Of a DNA stretch of 64,000 bases, positions 18,391 to 33,935 are shown in pieces. The notes beneath the pieces are model-generated. The model was given only the letters and a program-made list of their open reading frames with translations. It was not told the origin of the DNA and made no database searches. Numbering within the stretch: position 1 is the first letter of the stretch; every line of letters starts with the position of its first letter. The stretch is from CAWDNM01 sp964521195 (GTDB taxonomy: Bacteria; Actinomycetota; Coriobacteriia; Anaerosomatales; JAAXUF01), in contig CAZFRE010000002.1 of the NCBI GenBank assembly GCA_964521195.1, positions 434,001 through 498,000 on the forward strand, in the 5' to 3' direction. The translations under genes were made by a program, and so were the position numbers.

Positions 18391-18804
18391 ATGGCACACG
18401 AGGAGTTCCTCGCTCGCGTTCCGATATTCGCGAACTGCACCGCCGAGGAGATCAAGGCGATCTCAGGCGTAGCCCAGGAAGGGTACTTCCAGCCGGGGCA
18501 GATCATCGTGACCCAAGGAACTCCCGGCCAAGCGTTCTACCTCATGCTGAGTGGCCGCGTCGAGATCCTGCGCGACGGCGTCTCGCTCGGCGCGTTCGGC
18601 CCCGGCGACTTCTTCGGCGAGATGTCCCTGCTCGACCAGGCACCCCGCTCCGCGACCATCCGAGCCATCGACCACACGTCGTGCCTCATGCTGTCGAGCT
18701 GGGACTTCAAGACGCTCCTCGAACGGCACCCCTCGATCGCGATCAAGCTGCTTGAAGTGCTCAGTCGCCGGTTGCGGGTCGCTGACGAACGAATCGGACG
18801 ATGA
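18391..18804 (+). CDS. Stand-alone cyclic-nucleotide-binding domain protein
   Basis: The 137-residue protein consists essentially of one cyclic-nucleotide-binding beta-barrel. It shows the glycine-framed core (QGTPGQAFYLMLSGRVEI), and the phosphate-binding cassette FGPGDFFGEMSLLDQAPRSAT containing the Glu that binds the ribose hydroxyl and the Arg that binds the cyclic phosphate. No DNA-binding domain follows, so it is not a CRP-type regulator; it could be a sensor subunit for a partner. ATG 18391 is set by AGAGGAGG seven bases upstream. It is transcribed away from the cyclase gene, with a 141-base intergenic region. Confidence 0.9.
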   Translation: MAHEEFLARVPIFANCTAEEIKAISGVAQEGYFQPGQIIVTQGTPGQAFYLMLSGRVEILRDGVSLGAFGPGDFFGEMSLLDQAPRSATIRAIDHTSCLMLSSWDFKTLLERHPSIAIKLLEVLSRRLRVADERIGR

Positions 18805-18805
18805 C

Positions 18806-19432
18806 GTGGCTGCGCCTATGAGTGGGTTGGCGGTGCTCCAGCAGGTGGCAGAGCGGATCATCGCCCAGCACCTCATGCTGCGTGGGGCAACGCGCGCAGA
18901 GACCGTCGCGGCGACCGACCGCACCCACGGCAGGTACGTGGACATCGTGGCGATCGAGGGCAAGATAAGCCGCCGCATCAAGGTCAAGGCCGACCCGTAC
19001 TTCGGCACGGACTCACGCAAGATCGGCGACAGGCGCCTGCAGTTCTACCGCGCCGAGGAGGGCTGCTTCGCATTTGAAGCGGTCGCCGACACGGCCACGC
19101 GCGAGCTCGGCTGGACGCTCGCGTCCGACGCGCAGGACCTCTACTACTATTATCTCGCGTTGGGCCAGACGCCCGACGAGGTGCGGGCGCTGCTTGCCGA
19201 GCCGGACGAGGTGTTCTTCTCCGAGATAGACGTCGAGCGCGACGAACTCCTCATCCTGCCGATGGACCGGGTCCGCGAGTGGTTCGAGGAGCATCACCAG
19301 GAGTATGCTCCGCGCCCGGTCATGCACGACGGCGTCGCCTCGTGGTACCGGTTGGTCCCGCGGGCCGATGTCGAGCGCGGCATCGGGCGCATCCACAGCG
19401 CTGGGCCGATCTTCGCCAAGCTTCTCCGGTAG
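18806..19432 (+). CDS. Conserved-looking protein of unknown function
   Basis: I do not recognise this 208-residue protein. It starts one base after the cNMP-binding gene (GTG 18806; ATG 18818 is an alternative in the same frame), so it is probably co-transcribed and possibly translationally coupled. It is soluble, without a signal peptide or membrane segment. A segment of alternating hydrophobic and charged residues (RYVDIVAIEGKISRRIKVKAD, about 37-57) resembles the D-x(n)-ExK arrangement of PD-(D/E)XK nuclease-like folds, but this is only a visual resemblance. A tyrosine cluster (DLYYYYLALGQTP) follows. Possible role: effector of the cyclic-nucleotide pair. Confidence 0.75.
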   Translation: MAAPMSGLAVLQQVAERIIAQHLMLRGATRAETVAATDRTHGRYVDIVAIEGKISRRIKVKADPYFGTDSRKIGDRRLQFYRAEEGCFAFEAVADTATRELGWTLASDAQDLYYYYLALGQTPDEVRALLAEPDEVFFSEIDVERDELLILPMDRVREWFEEHHQEYAPRPVMHDGVASWYRLVPRADVERGIGRIHSAGPIFAKLLR

Positions 19433-19445
19433 CCTCAGGGGCGGC

Positions 19446-19468
19446 GTAGCCGCGATTGATCGCGCTAC
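19446..19468 (+). terminator. Possible terminator-like hairpin after the unknown gene
   Basis: GTAG-C-CGCGAT and ATCGCG-CTAC form a ten-pair stem with one bulged C and a two-base loop, 13 bases after the stop codon. No T run follows, so its role as terminator is uncertain. Confidence 0.35.
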
Positions 19469-19507
19469 GGGCGGGAGGGGGAGATACGCCCGGCACCGTG
19501 GTCGGCG

Positions 19508-19537
19508 TTGACACCCACCAGCGGCATGCCCTACTAT
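19508..19537 (+). promoter_or_regulatory. Promoter of the tRNA-Tyr/Thr/Met (and perhaps tuf) unit
   Basis: TTGACA (19508-19513) and TACTAT (19532-19537) with an 18-base spacer, a near-consensus promoter ahead of the three tRNAs. The leader of about 60 bases ends with a run of seven T just before the first tRNA, but no stem precedes that run. No obvious separate promoter was found between tRNA-Met and tuf, so read-through into tuf is likely. Confidence 0.65.
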
Positions 19538-19602
19538 CCCATTGCCTTACCCGAGGCGCTGCAACTTGAAAAGCGTACAGAGGGTCTATTTTTTTGTCTC
19601 GC

Positions 19603-19687
19603 GGGGGTGTGCCCGAGTGGCTAAAGGGGACGGGCTGTAAACCCGTTGGCTATGCCTACCATGGTTCGAATCCATGCGCCCCCACCA
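19603..19687 (+). tRNA. tRNA-Tyr (anticodon GUA)
   Basis: Class II tRNA of 85 bases. Acceptor GGGGGTG pairs with CGCCCCC (one G-T pair), discriminator A, encoded CCA at 19685-19687. The anticodon loop CTGTAAA carries GTA (19637-19639), and the long variable arm GGCTATGCCTACC fits tRNA-Tyr. Confidence 0.95.
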
Positions 19688-19726
19688 CGAGACGTCCACC
19701 GGACCACAGGTCCGTGATCGCAACAC

Positions 19727-19802
<76 letters not shown>

Positions 19803-19842
19803 CTGCAATCTTCCGCTCCGAATCTCGCGGGGCGTTTGACTC

Positions 19843-19919
19843 GGCGGTGTAGCTCAGTTGGTTAGAGCACACGGTTCATACCCGTGGCGTCGCTGGTTCG
19901 AGTCCAGCCACCGCTACCA
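19843..19919 (+). tRNA. tRNA-Met (anticodon CAU), elongator type
   Basis: Acceptor GGCGGTG pairs with CACCGCT (terminal G-T pair), encoded CCA at 19917-19919, anticodon CAT at 19877-19879. The anticodon stem CACGG/CCGTG lacks the three consecutive G-C pairs of initiator tRNA, so it is not fMet. The order Thr-Met before rpmG/secE is typical of actinobacteria and favours Met over the lysidine-modified Ile tRNA, which also reads CAT. Confidence 0.88.
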
Positions 19920-20061
19920 TGGCACCACGCGTCGCGCGAGCGGCGCTGCAGTTTCTTGTATACAACACCATCACAACAGTGCAGATTGTTCATGACGGAG
20001 GAAGGTCGGACGCAGGCTCCTGCGCCGGCTCCGTCGAAGAGGTCCCCGAAGGAGGAGACTC

Positions 20062-21249
<1,188 letters not shown>

Positions 21250-21274
21250 CACCCTCTGGACGCTTGCGAAACGC

Positions 21275-21305
21275 ACGGGGCCCGGCTCTCGGCCGGGCCC
21301 CGTTT
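21275..21305 (+). terminator. Rho-independent-type terminator after tuf
   Basis: A perfect ten-base stem, GGGGCCCGGC (21277-21286) and GCCGGGCCCC (21292-21301), loop TCTCG, extended by C-G and A-T pairs and followed by GTTTC. It lies 26 bases after the tuf stop and ahead of the rpmG promoter. Confidence 0.8.
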
Positions 21306-21332
21306 CGCCGCCCTTGAGGGGCACCAATGAGT

Positions 21333-21362
21333 TTGACAGTGCCGAAAATCGGGTGCTAGAGT
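21333..21362 (+). promoter_or_regulatory. Promoter of rpmG-tRNA-Trp-secE-nusG
   Basis: TTGACA (21333-21338) and TAGAGT (21357-21362) with an 18-base spacer, between the tuf terminator and rpmG. The same -10, TAGAGT, is used ahead of rpsL. Confidence 0.65.
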
Positions 21363-21414
21363 ACCCTTCCGCGCCCAGCCGCCACGCAGGGTGGGGCGGA
21401 CCACAGGAGGATCC

Positions 21415-21564
21415 ATGCGAACCCTGGTCACGCTGGCGTGCACCGAGTGCAAACGCCGCAACTACACCACCAACAAGAACAAGCAGAACAACCCGGAGCG
21501 CATCGAGTACAAGAAGTACTGTAAGTGGTGCAAGACCCACACGCTCCACAAGGAAACCCGCTAG
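21415..21564 (+). CDS. rpmG: 50S ribosomal protein L33
   Basis: Small 49-residue zinc-ribbon protein of the large subunit near the E site. Two CxxC pairs (CTEC and CKWC) show it is the zinc-binding (C+) form, which can become limiting when zinc is scarce. AGGAGG ends four bases before the ATG. The gene is short and easily missed; it sits between a dedicated promoter and tRNA-Trp, the order seen in many actinobacteria. A C- paralogue, if any, is not in this window. Confidence 0.96.
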   Translation: MRTLVTLACTECKRRNYTTNKNKQNNPERIEYKKYCKWCKTHTLHKETR

Positions 21565-21595
21565 CCCCCACCGGGGTTTCGGGTGTGTGTGACGC

Positions 21596-21671
21596 AGGCC
21601 AGTAGCTCCAATGGTAGAGCGCCGGTCTCCAAAACCGGATGTTGGGGGTTCGAGTCCCTCCTGGCCTGCCA
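21596..21671 (+). tRNA. tRNA-Trp (anticodon CCA)
   Basis: Acceptor AGGCCAG pairs with CTGGCCT, discriminator G, encoded CCA at 21669-21671. The anticodon stem CCGGT/ACCGG closes CTCCAAA, giving anticodon CCA. It is embedded between rpmG and secE and probably processed from their shared transcript. Confidence 0.96.
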
Positions 21672-21755
21672 GTACACCTCCGTCGCGGGATAACGAGCCC
21701 GCGGCGTTTGCTGCAGGTGACCCATCCCGGGTCACCGAGAACGGACGGATGAGAG

Positions 21756-22034
21756 ATGGCTAAGGCAAGCACAGCTGGCGAAGCGATCAAGACCGGTAAG
21801 CCTGGCAAGGCCAACACGCCTGCGAAGCCGGGCTTCTTCGCGCGCCTCGGGAACTACTTCCGCGACGTTCGCTCGGAGATGAAGCGGGTCGTGTGGCCGA
21901 GTCGGCCCGAGGTCATCAACTCGAGCGTGGTCGTCATCGTCACGCTGATCTTCTTCGCCTTGTTCATCGCGCTGACCGACCTCGTTGTTCAGCGCATCAT
22001 CACCGCGCTCGGCTCGATTCAGATCGGCGGCTAG
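21756..22034 (+). CDS. secE: Preprotein translocase subunit SecE
   Basis: Essential clamp of the SecYEG export channel. The 92-residue product is the short, single-helix form: an Ala/Lys-rich tail (1-25), an amphipathic helix (YFRDVRSEMKRVVWPSRPEV) that lies on the membrane, and one transmembrane helix (about 58-85). The KRVVWPSR motif is diagnostic. nusG follows after four bases. SecY is encoded 24 kb downstream; SecG is not in the window. Confidence 0.95.
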   Translation: MAKASTAGEAIKTGKPGKANTPAKPGFFARLGNYFRDVRSEMKRVVWPSRPEVINSSVVVIVTLIFFALFIALTDLVVQRIITALGSIQIGG

Positions 22035-22038
22035 CCTG

Positions 22039-22569
22039 ATGGCTAAGAAGTGGTACGTCATCCATACGTACTCGGGCTACGAGAACAAGGTCAAGACCAA
22101 TCTCCTTCACCGTATCCAGTCGATGGGTATGGAGGAGAAGATCTTCAAGGTCGAGATCCCCACGGAGACCGTGACCGATCTCAAGGAAGGCGGCCGCAGG
22201 GTCACCTCCGAGAAGAAGGTCTTTCCCGGTTACATCCTCGTGCAGATGGAACTCGACGACGAGTCGTGGTACGTCGTGCGCAATACGCCCGGCGTGACCG
22301 GTTTCGTGGGCTCGCAGGGCAAGCCGGTGCCGCTCTCGCGCGACGAGTTCCAGCGCATCATGAAGCGCACCGAGGCCGGACCGAAGGCCAAGACATCGAC
22401 AGACCTTGTCGAGGGTCAGGCCGTCAAGGTGACCTCGGGCCCGCTCGCGGACTTCGACGGGACCATCTCTGAGGTCAACCCCGATGCGGGGAAGGTCAAG
22501 GTCATGGTCTCGATCTTCGGCCGGGAGACTCCGGTCGAGCTCGGCTTCGACCAAGTGGCGAAGCTCTAG
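22039..22569 (+). CDS. nusG: Transcription termination/antitermination factor NusG
   Basis: Universal elongation factor that binds the RNA polymerase clamp. The 176-residue product has the NGN domain (KKWYVIHTYSGYE to PLSRDEF) and a C-terminal KOW domain (EGQAVKVTSGPLADFDGTI). ATG 22039 is four bases after the secE stop and has no strong Shine-Dalgarno, so translational coupling is likely; the frame is open upstream within secE. Length matches a minimal NusG without insert domains. Confidence 0.97.
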   Translation: MAKKWYVIHTYSGYENKVKTNLLHRIQSMGMEEKIFKVEIPTETVTDLKEGGRRVTSEKKVFPGYILVQMELDDESWYVVRNTPGVTGFVGSQGKPVPLSRDEFQRIMKRTEAGPKAKTSTDLVEGQAVKVTSGPLADFDGTISEVNPDAGKVKVMVSIFGRETPVELGFDQVAKL

Positions 22570-22710
22570 ATAAGGAACCACCCGGCACTGTTCGCCGCCA
22601 GCGGTTGTGGAGCCGCTCGGAGCTTCTCGGACAGATGTGCCGTTTGGGATAGAAACGGATAACGCGGTCGATACATCGATCGCAGACGATGAGGGACGGT
22701 TAGAACCAAC

Positions 22711-23136
22711 ATGGCCAAGAAGGTTGTCGGCTTCATCAAGCTGCAGATCCCGGGCGGCCAGGCCAACCCGGCGCCGCCGGTCGGTCCCGCGCTCGGTCAG
22801 CACCAGGTAAACATCATGCAGTTCTGCCAGGCGTTCAACGCTGCGACTGCTGACAAGAACGGCACCATCATCCCGGTCGAGATCAGCGTCTACGAGGACC
22901 GTTCGTTCGACTTCATCCTCAAGACGCCGCCTGCTGCCGTGCTCATCAAGCAGGCCCTGAATCTCGACTCCGGCTCGGGCACGCCCAACCGCACCAAGGT
23001 CGGCGAGTTGAGCCAGGACCAGCTGCGCGCCATCGCCGAGACCAAGATGCCCGACCTCAACGCCAACGACGTCGAGGCGGCCATGAAGGTCATCGCCGGC
23101 ACCGCGCGCTCGATGGGCGTCACGATCGCCGAGTAA
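22711..23136 (+). CDS. rplK: 50S ribosomal protein L11
   Basis: Forms the GTPase-associated centre with 23S rRNA and the L10-L12 stalk. The 141-residue product has the N-terminal signature FIKLQIPGGQANPAPPVGPALGQ-like segment (with the proline-rich thiopeptide-binding helix) and the C-terminal RNA-binding domain ending in ARSMGVTI. It lies 141 bases after nusG and 76 bases before rplA, the usual order. Confidence 0.97.
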   Translation: MAKKVVGFIKLQIPGGQANPAPPVGPALGQHQVNIMQFCQAFNAATADKNGTIIPVEISVYEDRSFDFILKTPPAAVLIKQALNLDSGSGTPNRTKVGELSQDQLRAIAETKMPDLNANDVEAAMKVIAGTARSMGVTIAE

Positions 23137-23212
23137 CACCTGGAGTCATCGCGGCCTCGTGCCGCGTGTAGTGGGAGGGCCGGGAGGCCCGCTTACCACG
23201 GGAGGAACCAAC

Positions 23213-23926
23213 ATGAGCAAGGCAGGAAAGAACTACCGGGAGGCAGCGTCCAAGATCGAGAGGGACCGCCTCTATACTCCGCTCCAGGCCATGCGCCTGG
23301 CCAAGGAGGTCACGTCCGCCAAGTTCGACGAGACGGTCGAGGTGCACTTCCGCCTCGGAGTCGACACTCGCAAGGCCGACCAGCAGGTCCGCGGATCGGT
23401 GTCGCTCCCGAACGGCACCGGCAAGTCCGTGCGCGTCGCGGTCTTCGCCGAGGGCGACAAGGCCCGCGAGGCCGAAGCCGCCGGTGCTGACGTCGTCGGC
23501 AGCGACGACCTCGTCGAGAAGATCCAGGGCGGTTTCCTGGACTTCGACGCGACCATCGCCACCCCGGACATGATGAGCAAGGTCGGCAAGCTCGGTAAGA
23601 TCCTGGGCACCCGCGGCCTCATGCCGAACCCGAAGCTCGGCACGGTCACCATGGACGTGGCCAAGGTCGTCGGCGAGCTCAAGGCCGGTAAGGTCGAGTA
23701 CCGCGCCGACAAGTTCGGTATCGCTCACGTTGGCATCGGCAAGGCGTCCTTCGAGGCCGCCTCGCTGGTCGAGAACTACGGCGCCGTGCTCGACGAGATC
23801 CTGCGTGCCAAGCCGTCCTCGGCGAAGGGCAAGTACATCAAGTCGATCACCGTCGCGACGACCATGGGCCCCGGCATCAAGGTCGACCCGCTCAAGACCC
23901 GCAACCTCCTCGAGGAGACCGACTAG
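23213..23926 (+). CDS. rplA: 50S ribosomal protein L1
   Basis: Forms the mobile L1 stalk that guides deacylated tRNA from the E site; in many bacteria it also represses its own rplK-rplA mRNA. The 237-residue product has both L1 domains, with the conserved GTRGLMPNPKLGTVT loop and the C-terminal return to domain I. ATG 23213 is set by GGGAGGAA upstream and the family-typical start MSKAGKNY; 18 upstream in-frame codons are intergenic. Confidence 0.97.
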   Translation: MSKAGKNYREAASKIERDRLYTPLQAMRLAKEVTSAKFDETVEVHFRLGVDTRKADQQVRGSVSLPNGTGKSVRVAVFAEGDKAREAEAAGADVVGSDDLVEKIQGGFLDFDATIATPDMMSKVGKLGKILGTRGLMPNPKLGTVTMDVAKVVGELKAGKVEYRADKFGIAHVGIGKASFEAASLVENYGAVLDEILRAKPSSAKGKYIKSITVATTMGPGIKVDPLKTRNLLEETD

Positions 23927-23966
23927 TCCTCGATCTGGCCGCCGCCGTGCGCAGGGCGGCGCGCGC

Positions 23967-23995
23967 TTGACGACAGACAGTCGAGCGCGGATACT
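23967..23995 (+). promoter_or_regulatory. Promoter of rplJ-rplL
   Basis: TTGACG (23967-23972) and GATACT (23990-23995) with a 17-base spacer. Transcription would start near 24002, just ahead of the L10 leader. The 354-base gap between rplA and rplJ is filled by this promoter, the leader and an attenuator hairpin. Confidence 0.6.
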
Positions 23996-24032
23996 CCTGC
24001 GCTGCGTTGAAAACATCACAGTGCGCACGAAT

Positions 24033-24110
24033 CGCTGCCGAAGACAGCCGGTGTCCGGGATCAGCCGGACCTAAAGGGATGCACCTGCATCACGCCTGCC
24101 GAGGTGGTCG
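24033..24110 (+). promoter_or_regulatory. Ribosomal protein L10 leader
   Basis: The leader RNA upstream of rplJ shows the conserved L10-binding features: CCGAAGACAGCCGGTG on the 5' side and CCTGCCGAGG on the 3' side, separated by a stem region (24054-24090). These match the kink-turn and three-way junction signature of L10 leaders known from many bacteria. When L10-L12 is in excess it would bind here and lower expression. Confidence 0.8.
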
Positions 24111-24152
24111 CAACGACGTCACGCTCGTGACGTCACGAGCCTGAACCGCTCG

Positions 24153-24186
24153 CGGCCTCCGCTGCTTCATCGGCGGGGGCCGTTTT
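24153..24186 (+). terminator. Attenuator hairpin in the rplJ leader
   Basis: Stem CGGCCTCCGC (24153-24162) with GCGGGGGCCG (24173-24182), one G-T pair, a ten-base loop, then TTTT (24183-24186). It lies between the L10 leader and the rplJ start, so it can act as a regulated terminator. A 9-base hairpin (24115-24134) and CGAGC/GCTCG pairing (24136-24152) directly precede it and may compete. Confidence 0.7.
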
Positions 24187-24280
24187 GTCTCTCGGACACG
24201 TCCGAGGCGTACGGTCCGCGCAGCGGGTCCTTCGCCGGACTCGCGAATCGGGACGTGCGCGCACGAAAGGAGGGAAGTGC

Positions 24281-24802
24281 ATGCCTACATCTGAGAAGGA
24301 AAGCTTGGTCGTCGAGATCAAGGACCGGTTGAACGACGCCGGCGCCTTGCTGCTCGCCGACTACCGCGGCCTCACCGTCAAGGAGATGCAGGAGCTGCGA
24401 AACGTGCTCCGCGCTACCGGTAGTGAGCTCAAGGTCTACAAGAACTCCCTGACCGAGATCGCGATCCGCGAGCTGGCGCTGCCCAGCCTCGACGAGTATC
24501 TCGCCGGTCCTACCGCCATCATCTTCACCGGCGAGGACCCGGTCGCGCCGGCAAAGGCGCTCACCGCTTTTGCCAAGGCGCACAAGGCGCTCGAGCTCAA
24601 GGGCGGGCTTGTCGAGAACCAGGTCGTCGACGCCAACGGCGTCAAGGCCATCGCCACGCTGCCGTCGCGCGAGGAGCTCATCGCCAAGCTGCTCGGCACC
24701 ATGCTCAACCCGCTCACCGGCTTCGCCCGCGTCCTCAACGGACCGGTCGAGGCGTTCGCTCGCACCGTCCAGGCGGTTGCGGACCAGAAGGCCGCTGCGT
24801 AG
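24281..24802 (+). CDS. rplJ: 50S ribosomal protein L10
   Basis: Base of the L7/L12 stalk. The 173-residue product has the N-terminal rRNA-binding domain (LLADYRGLTVKEMQELRN, KVYKNSLTEIAI) and a C-terminal helix that binds L12 dimers (LNGPVEAFARTVQAVADQ). ATG 24281 is set by AAAGGAGGG six bases upstream. Expression is probably autoregulated through the leader and attenuator upstream. Confidence 0.96.
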   Translation: MPTSEKESLVVEIKDRLNDAGALLLADYRGLTVKEMQELRNVLRATGSELKVYKNSLTEIAIRELALPSLDEYLAGPTAIIFTGEDPVAPAKALTAFAKAHKALELKGGLVENQVVDANGVKAIATLPSREELIAKLLGTMLNPLTGFARVLNGPVEAFARTVQAVADQKAAA

Positions 24803-24880
24803 CAGCACCCGCACGAAGTAGAAGAGTGCGCCACGGGAAGAACCCGGCGGCGCGAACCAGAAACGAAGGAGAACTGAGAA

Positions 24881-25264
24881 ATGGCTGCTCTTACCAATGA
24901 AGAGATCCTTGAGGCTATCAAGGTCAAGCCGGCGCTCGAGCTGGCCGAGCTCGTCAAGATGATGGAGGAGACCTTCGGCGTCTCCGCTGCGGCTCCGGTC
25001 GCCGTCGCTGTCGCCGGTGGTGGCGGTGGCGAGGCTGAGGCCGCTGAGGAGAAGACCGCGTTCGATGTTGTCCTCGAGGGCTTCGGCGACAACAAGATCG
25101 CCGTCATCAAGGTTGTCCGCGAGCTGACCGGTCTGGGTCTCAAGGAGGCCAAGGACGTCGTCGAGGGTGCCCCCAAGGCCGTGCTCGAGGGCGTCGCGAA
25201 GGACAAGGCCGAGGAGGCCGAGGGCAAGCTCAAGGAAGCCGGCGCTGCCGTCTCCGTCAAGTAG
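24881..25264 (+). CDS. rplL: 50S ribosomal protein L7/L12
   Basis: Multi-copy stalk protein that recruits translational GTPases. The 127-residue product has the N-terminal dimerisation domain, an Ala/Gly/Val hinge (about 35-55, with a GGGGG run) and the C-terminal factor-binding domain with VVRELTGLGLKEAKDVVEGAPK. It lies 78 bases after rplJ and is followed by a strong terminator before rpoB. Expression must exceed that of rplJ, which coupling and a good ribosome site (AAGGAGAA) could provide. Confidence 0.97.
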   Translation: MAALTNEEILEAIKVKPALELAELVKMMEETFGVSAAAPVAVAVAGGGGGEAEAAEEKTAFDVVLEGFGDNKIAVIKVVRELTGLGLKEAKDVVEGAPKAVLEGVAKDKAEEAEGKLKEAGAAVSVK

Positions 25265-25331
25265 CTTCTCCCTTCTCACCTGATCCGAACCGGGTCGCCG
25301 ACGCGCAATCGTCGGGGGGCCGGATAGCACG

Positions 25332-25364
25332 AAGGCCGGGACCTGACTGGTCCCGGCCTTTCGC
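25332..25364 (+). terminator. Terminator between rplL and rpoB
   Basis: A perfect 12-base stem, AAGGCCGGGACC (25332-25343) and GGTCCCGGCCTT (25349-25360), loop TGACT, followed by TCGCG. Such a hairpin usually sets the ratio between ribosomal and polymerase subunits by partial termination. Confidence 0.75.
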
Positions 25365-25391
25365 GCCACTTGCAAAGCCGACAGAAATGTG

Positions 25392-25439
25392 TTGACGCCC
25401 CCAAGGGCGTTGACTATCCTATTCATTTGCGACTAATGT
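25392..25439 (+). promoter_or_regulatory. Tandem candidate promoters of rpoB-rpoC
   Basis: First: TTGACG (25392-25397), 17 bases, TATCCT (25415-25420). Second, overlapping: TTGACT (25410-25415), 18 bases, TAATGT (25434-25439). Both lie between the rplL terminator and the GTG start of rpoB at 25475. Confidence 0.55.
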
Positions 25440-25474
25440 CGGCAGCTTCAACCCCCTGAAGGAGGAATCGCCTG

Positions 25475-28984
<3,510 letters not shown>

Positions 28985-28988
28985 TAAG

Positions 28989-33236
<4,248 letters not shown>

Positions 33237-33246
33237 GGAGCGAACC

Positions 33247-33280
33247 GGGCACCCTCACCGCACGTCGGTGGGGGTGCCCG
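33247..33280 (+). terminator. Terminator after rpoC
   Basis: A 14-pair stem with one G-T, GGGCACCCTCACCG (33247-33260) and CGGTGGGGGTGCCC (33266-33279), loop CACGT, followed by GTCTGTTC. It lies ten bases after the rpoC stop. Confidence 0.75.
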
Positions 33281-33345
33281 TCTGTTCGAGACGGGTGTCG
33301 GTGCGACGGCCCCGAAGGGTATGGATACGCCCGGGGGCGTTGCGT

Positions 33346-33374
33346 TTGACACCCGCTGCGCAGGTTGGTAGAGT
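33346..33374 (+). promoter_or_regulatory. Promoter of the str operon (rpsL-rpsG-fusA)
   Basis: TTGACA (33346-33351) and TAGAGT (33369-33374) with a 17-base spacer, between the rpoC terminator and rpsL. This would give a leader of about 75 bases. Confidence 0.7.
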
Positions 33375-33456
33375 GCCACCTTGTGACTTCATGCTCGGGG
33401 GTCTGCGCACACGCGCGCCCCGATGGAAAGTGCACGAGACGAGAAGGAGTGTAGCG

Positions 33457-33828
33457 TTGCCTACAATCAACCAGCTGGTCCGCAAGGGCCGCAAGGCGGC
33501 ATCGGAGAAGAGCAAGACTCCGGCGCTGAAGGGTAACCCGCAGAAGCGGGGCGTGTGCACGCGCGTGTACACCACCACCCCCAAGAAGCCGAACTCGGCG
33601 CTTCGCAAGGTCGCCCGTGTTCGCCTGACCAACCAGATGGAGGTCACGGCATACATCCCGGGCATCGGCCACAACCTGCAGGAGCACTCGATCGTGCTCG
33701 TGCGTGGTGGCCGTGTTAAGGACCTGCCGGGTGTCCGCTACAAGGTCATCCGTGCGGCGCTCGACTGCGCACCCGTGAACAACCGCGCCCAGGCGCGTTC
33801 GCGCTACGGCGCCAAGAAGCCCAAGTAA
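33457..33828 (+). CDS. rpsL: 30S ribosomal protein S12
   Basis: Decoding-site protein of 123 residues. TPKKPNSALRKVARV and GGRVKDLPGVRY, the loops where streptomycin-resistance changes occur, carry the wild-type lysines. The start is TTG 33457, with AGAAGGAG seven bases upstream and the conserved N terminus PTINQLVRKGR; the longer upstream frame crosses the promoter and is not coding. Confidence 0.97.
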   Translation: MPTINQLVRKGRKAASEKSKTPALKGNPQKRGVCTRVYTTTPKKPNSALRKVARVRLTNQMEVTAYIPGIGHNLQEHSIVLVRGGRVKDLPGVRYKVIRAALDCAPVNNRAQARSRYGAKKPK

Positions 33829-33830
33829 GA

Positions 33831-33910
33831 CTGAGCGCTTTGCGCTCAGCTCACTTGGGCATGTGGCATCGAGCAGACGGCGCTTTGCGCCGCAGCTCAT
33901 GCCACATCCC
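33831..33910 (+). promoter_or_regulatory. Structured rpsL-rpsG intercistronic region
   Basis: Two hairpins fill the 107-base gap. The first is CTGAGCGC/GCGCTCAG (33831-33838, 33842-33849) with loop TTT. The second is nested: ATGTGGCAT (33861-33869) with ATGCCACAT (33899-33907), GAGC with GCTC inside, and CGGCGC-TTT-GCGCCG at the tip. Neither is followed by a T run. In E. coli, S7 binds the rpsL-rpsG intercistronic RNA to repress its own operon, so a similar role is plausible. Confidence 0.5.
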
Positions 33911-33935
33911 TGACTGAACGAGAAGGAGACCAGGT

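Noticed and set aside
19588..19596. T run before tRNA-Tyr as a terminator
   Set aside because: No stem directly precedes the T run; it is probably just part of the tRNA leader.
19843..19919. Initiator tRNA-fMet
   Set aside because: The anticodon stem lacks the three G-C pairs and the acceptor lacks the C1-A72 mismatch of initiators.
23941..23960. GCCGCC/GGCGGC hairpin after rplA as a terminator
   Set aside because: Only six pairs and no T run; the next promoter follows directly, so a role is possible but not supported.
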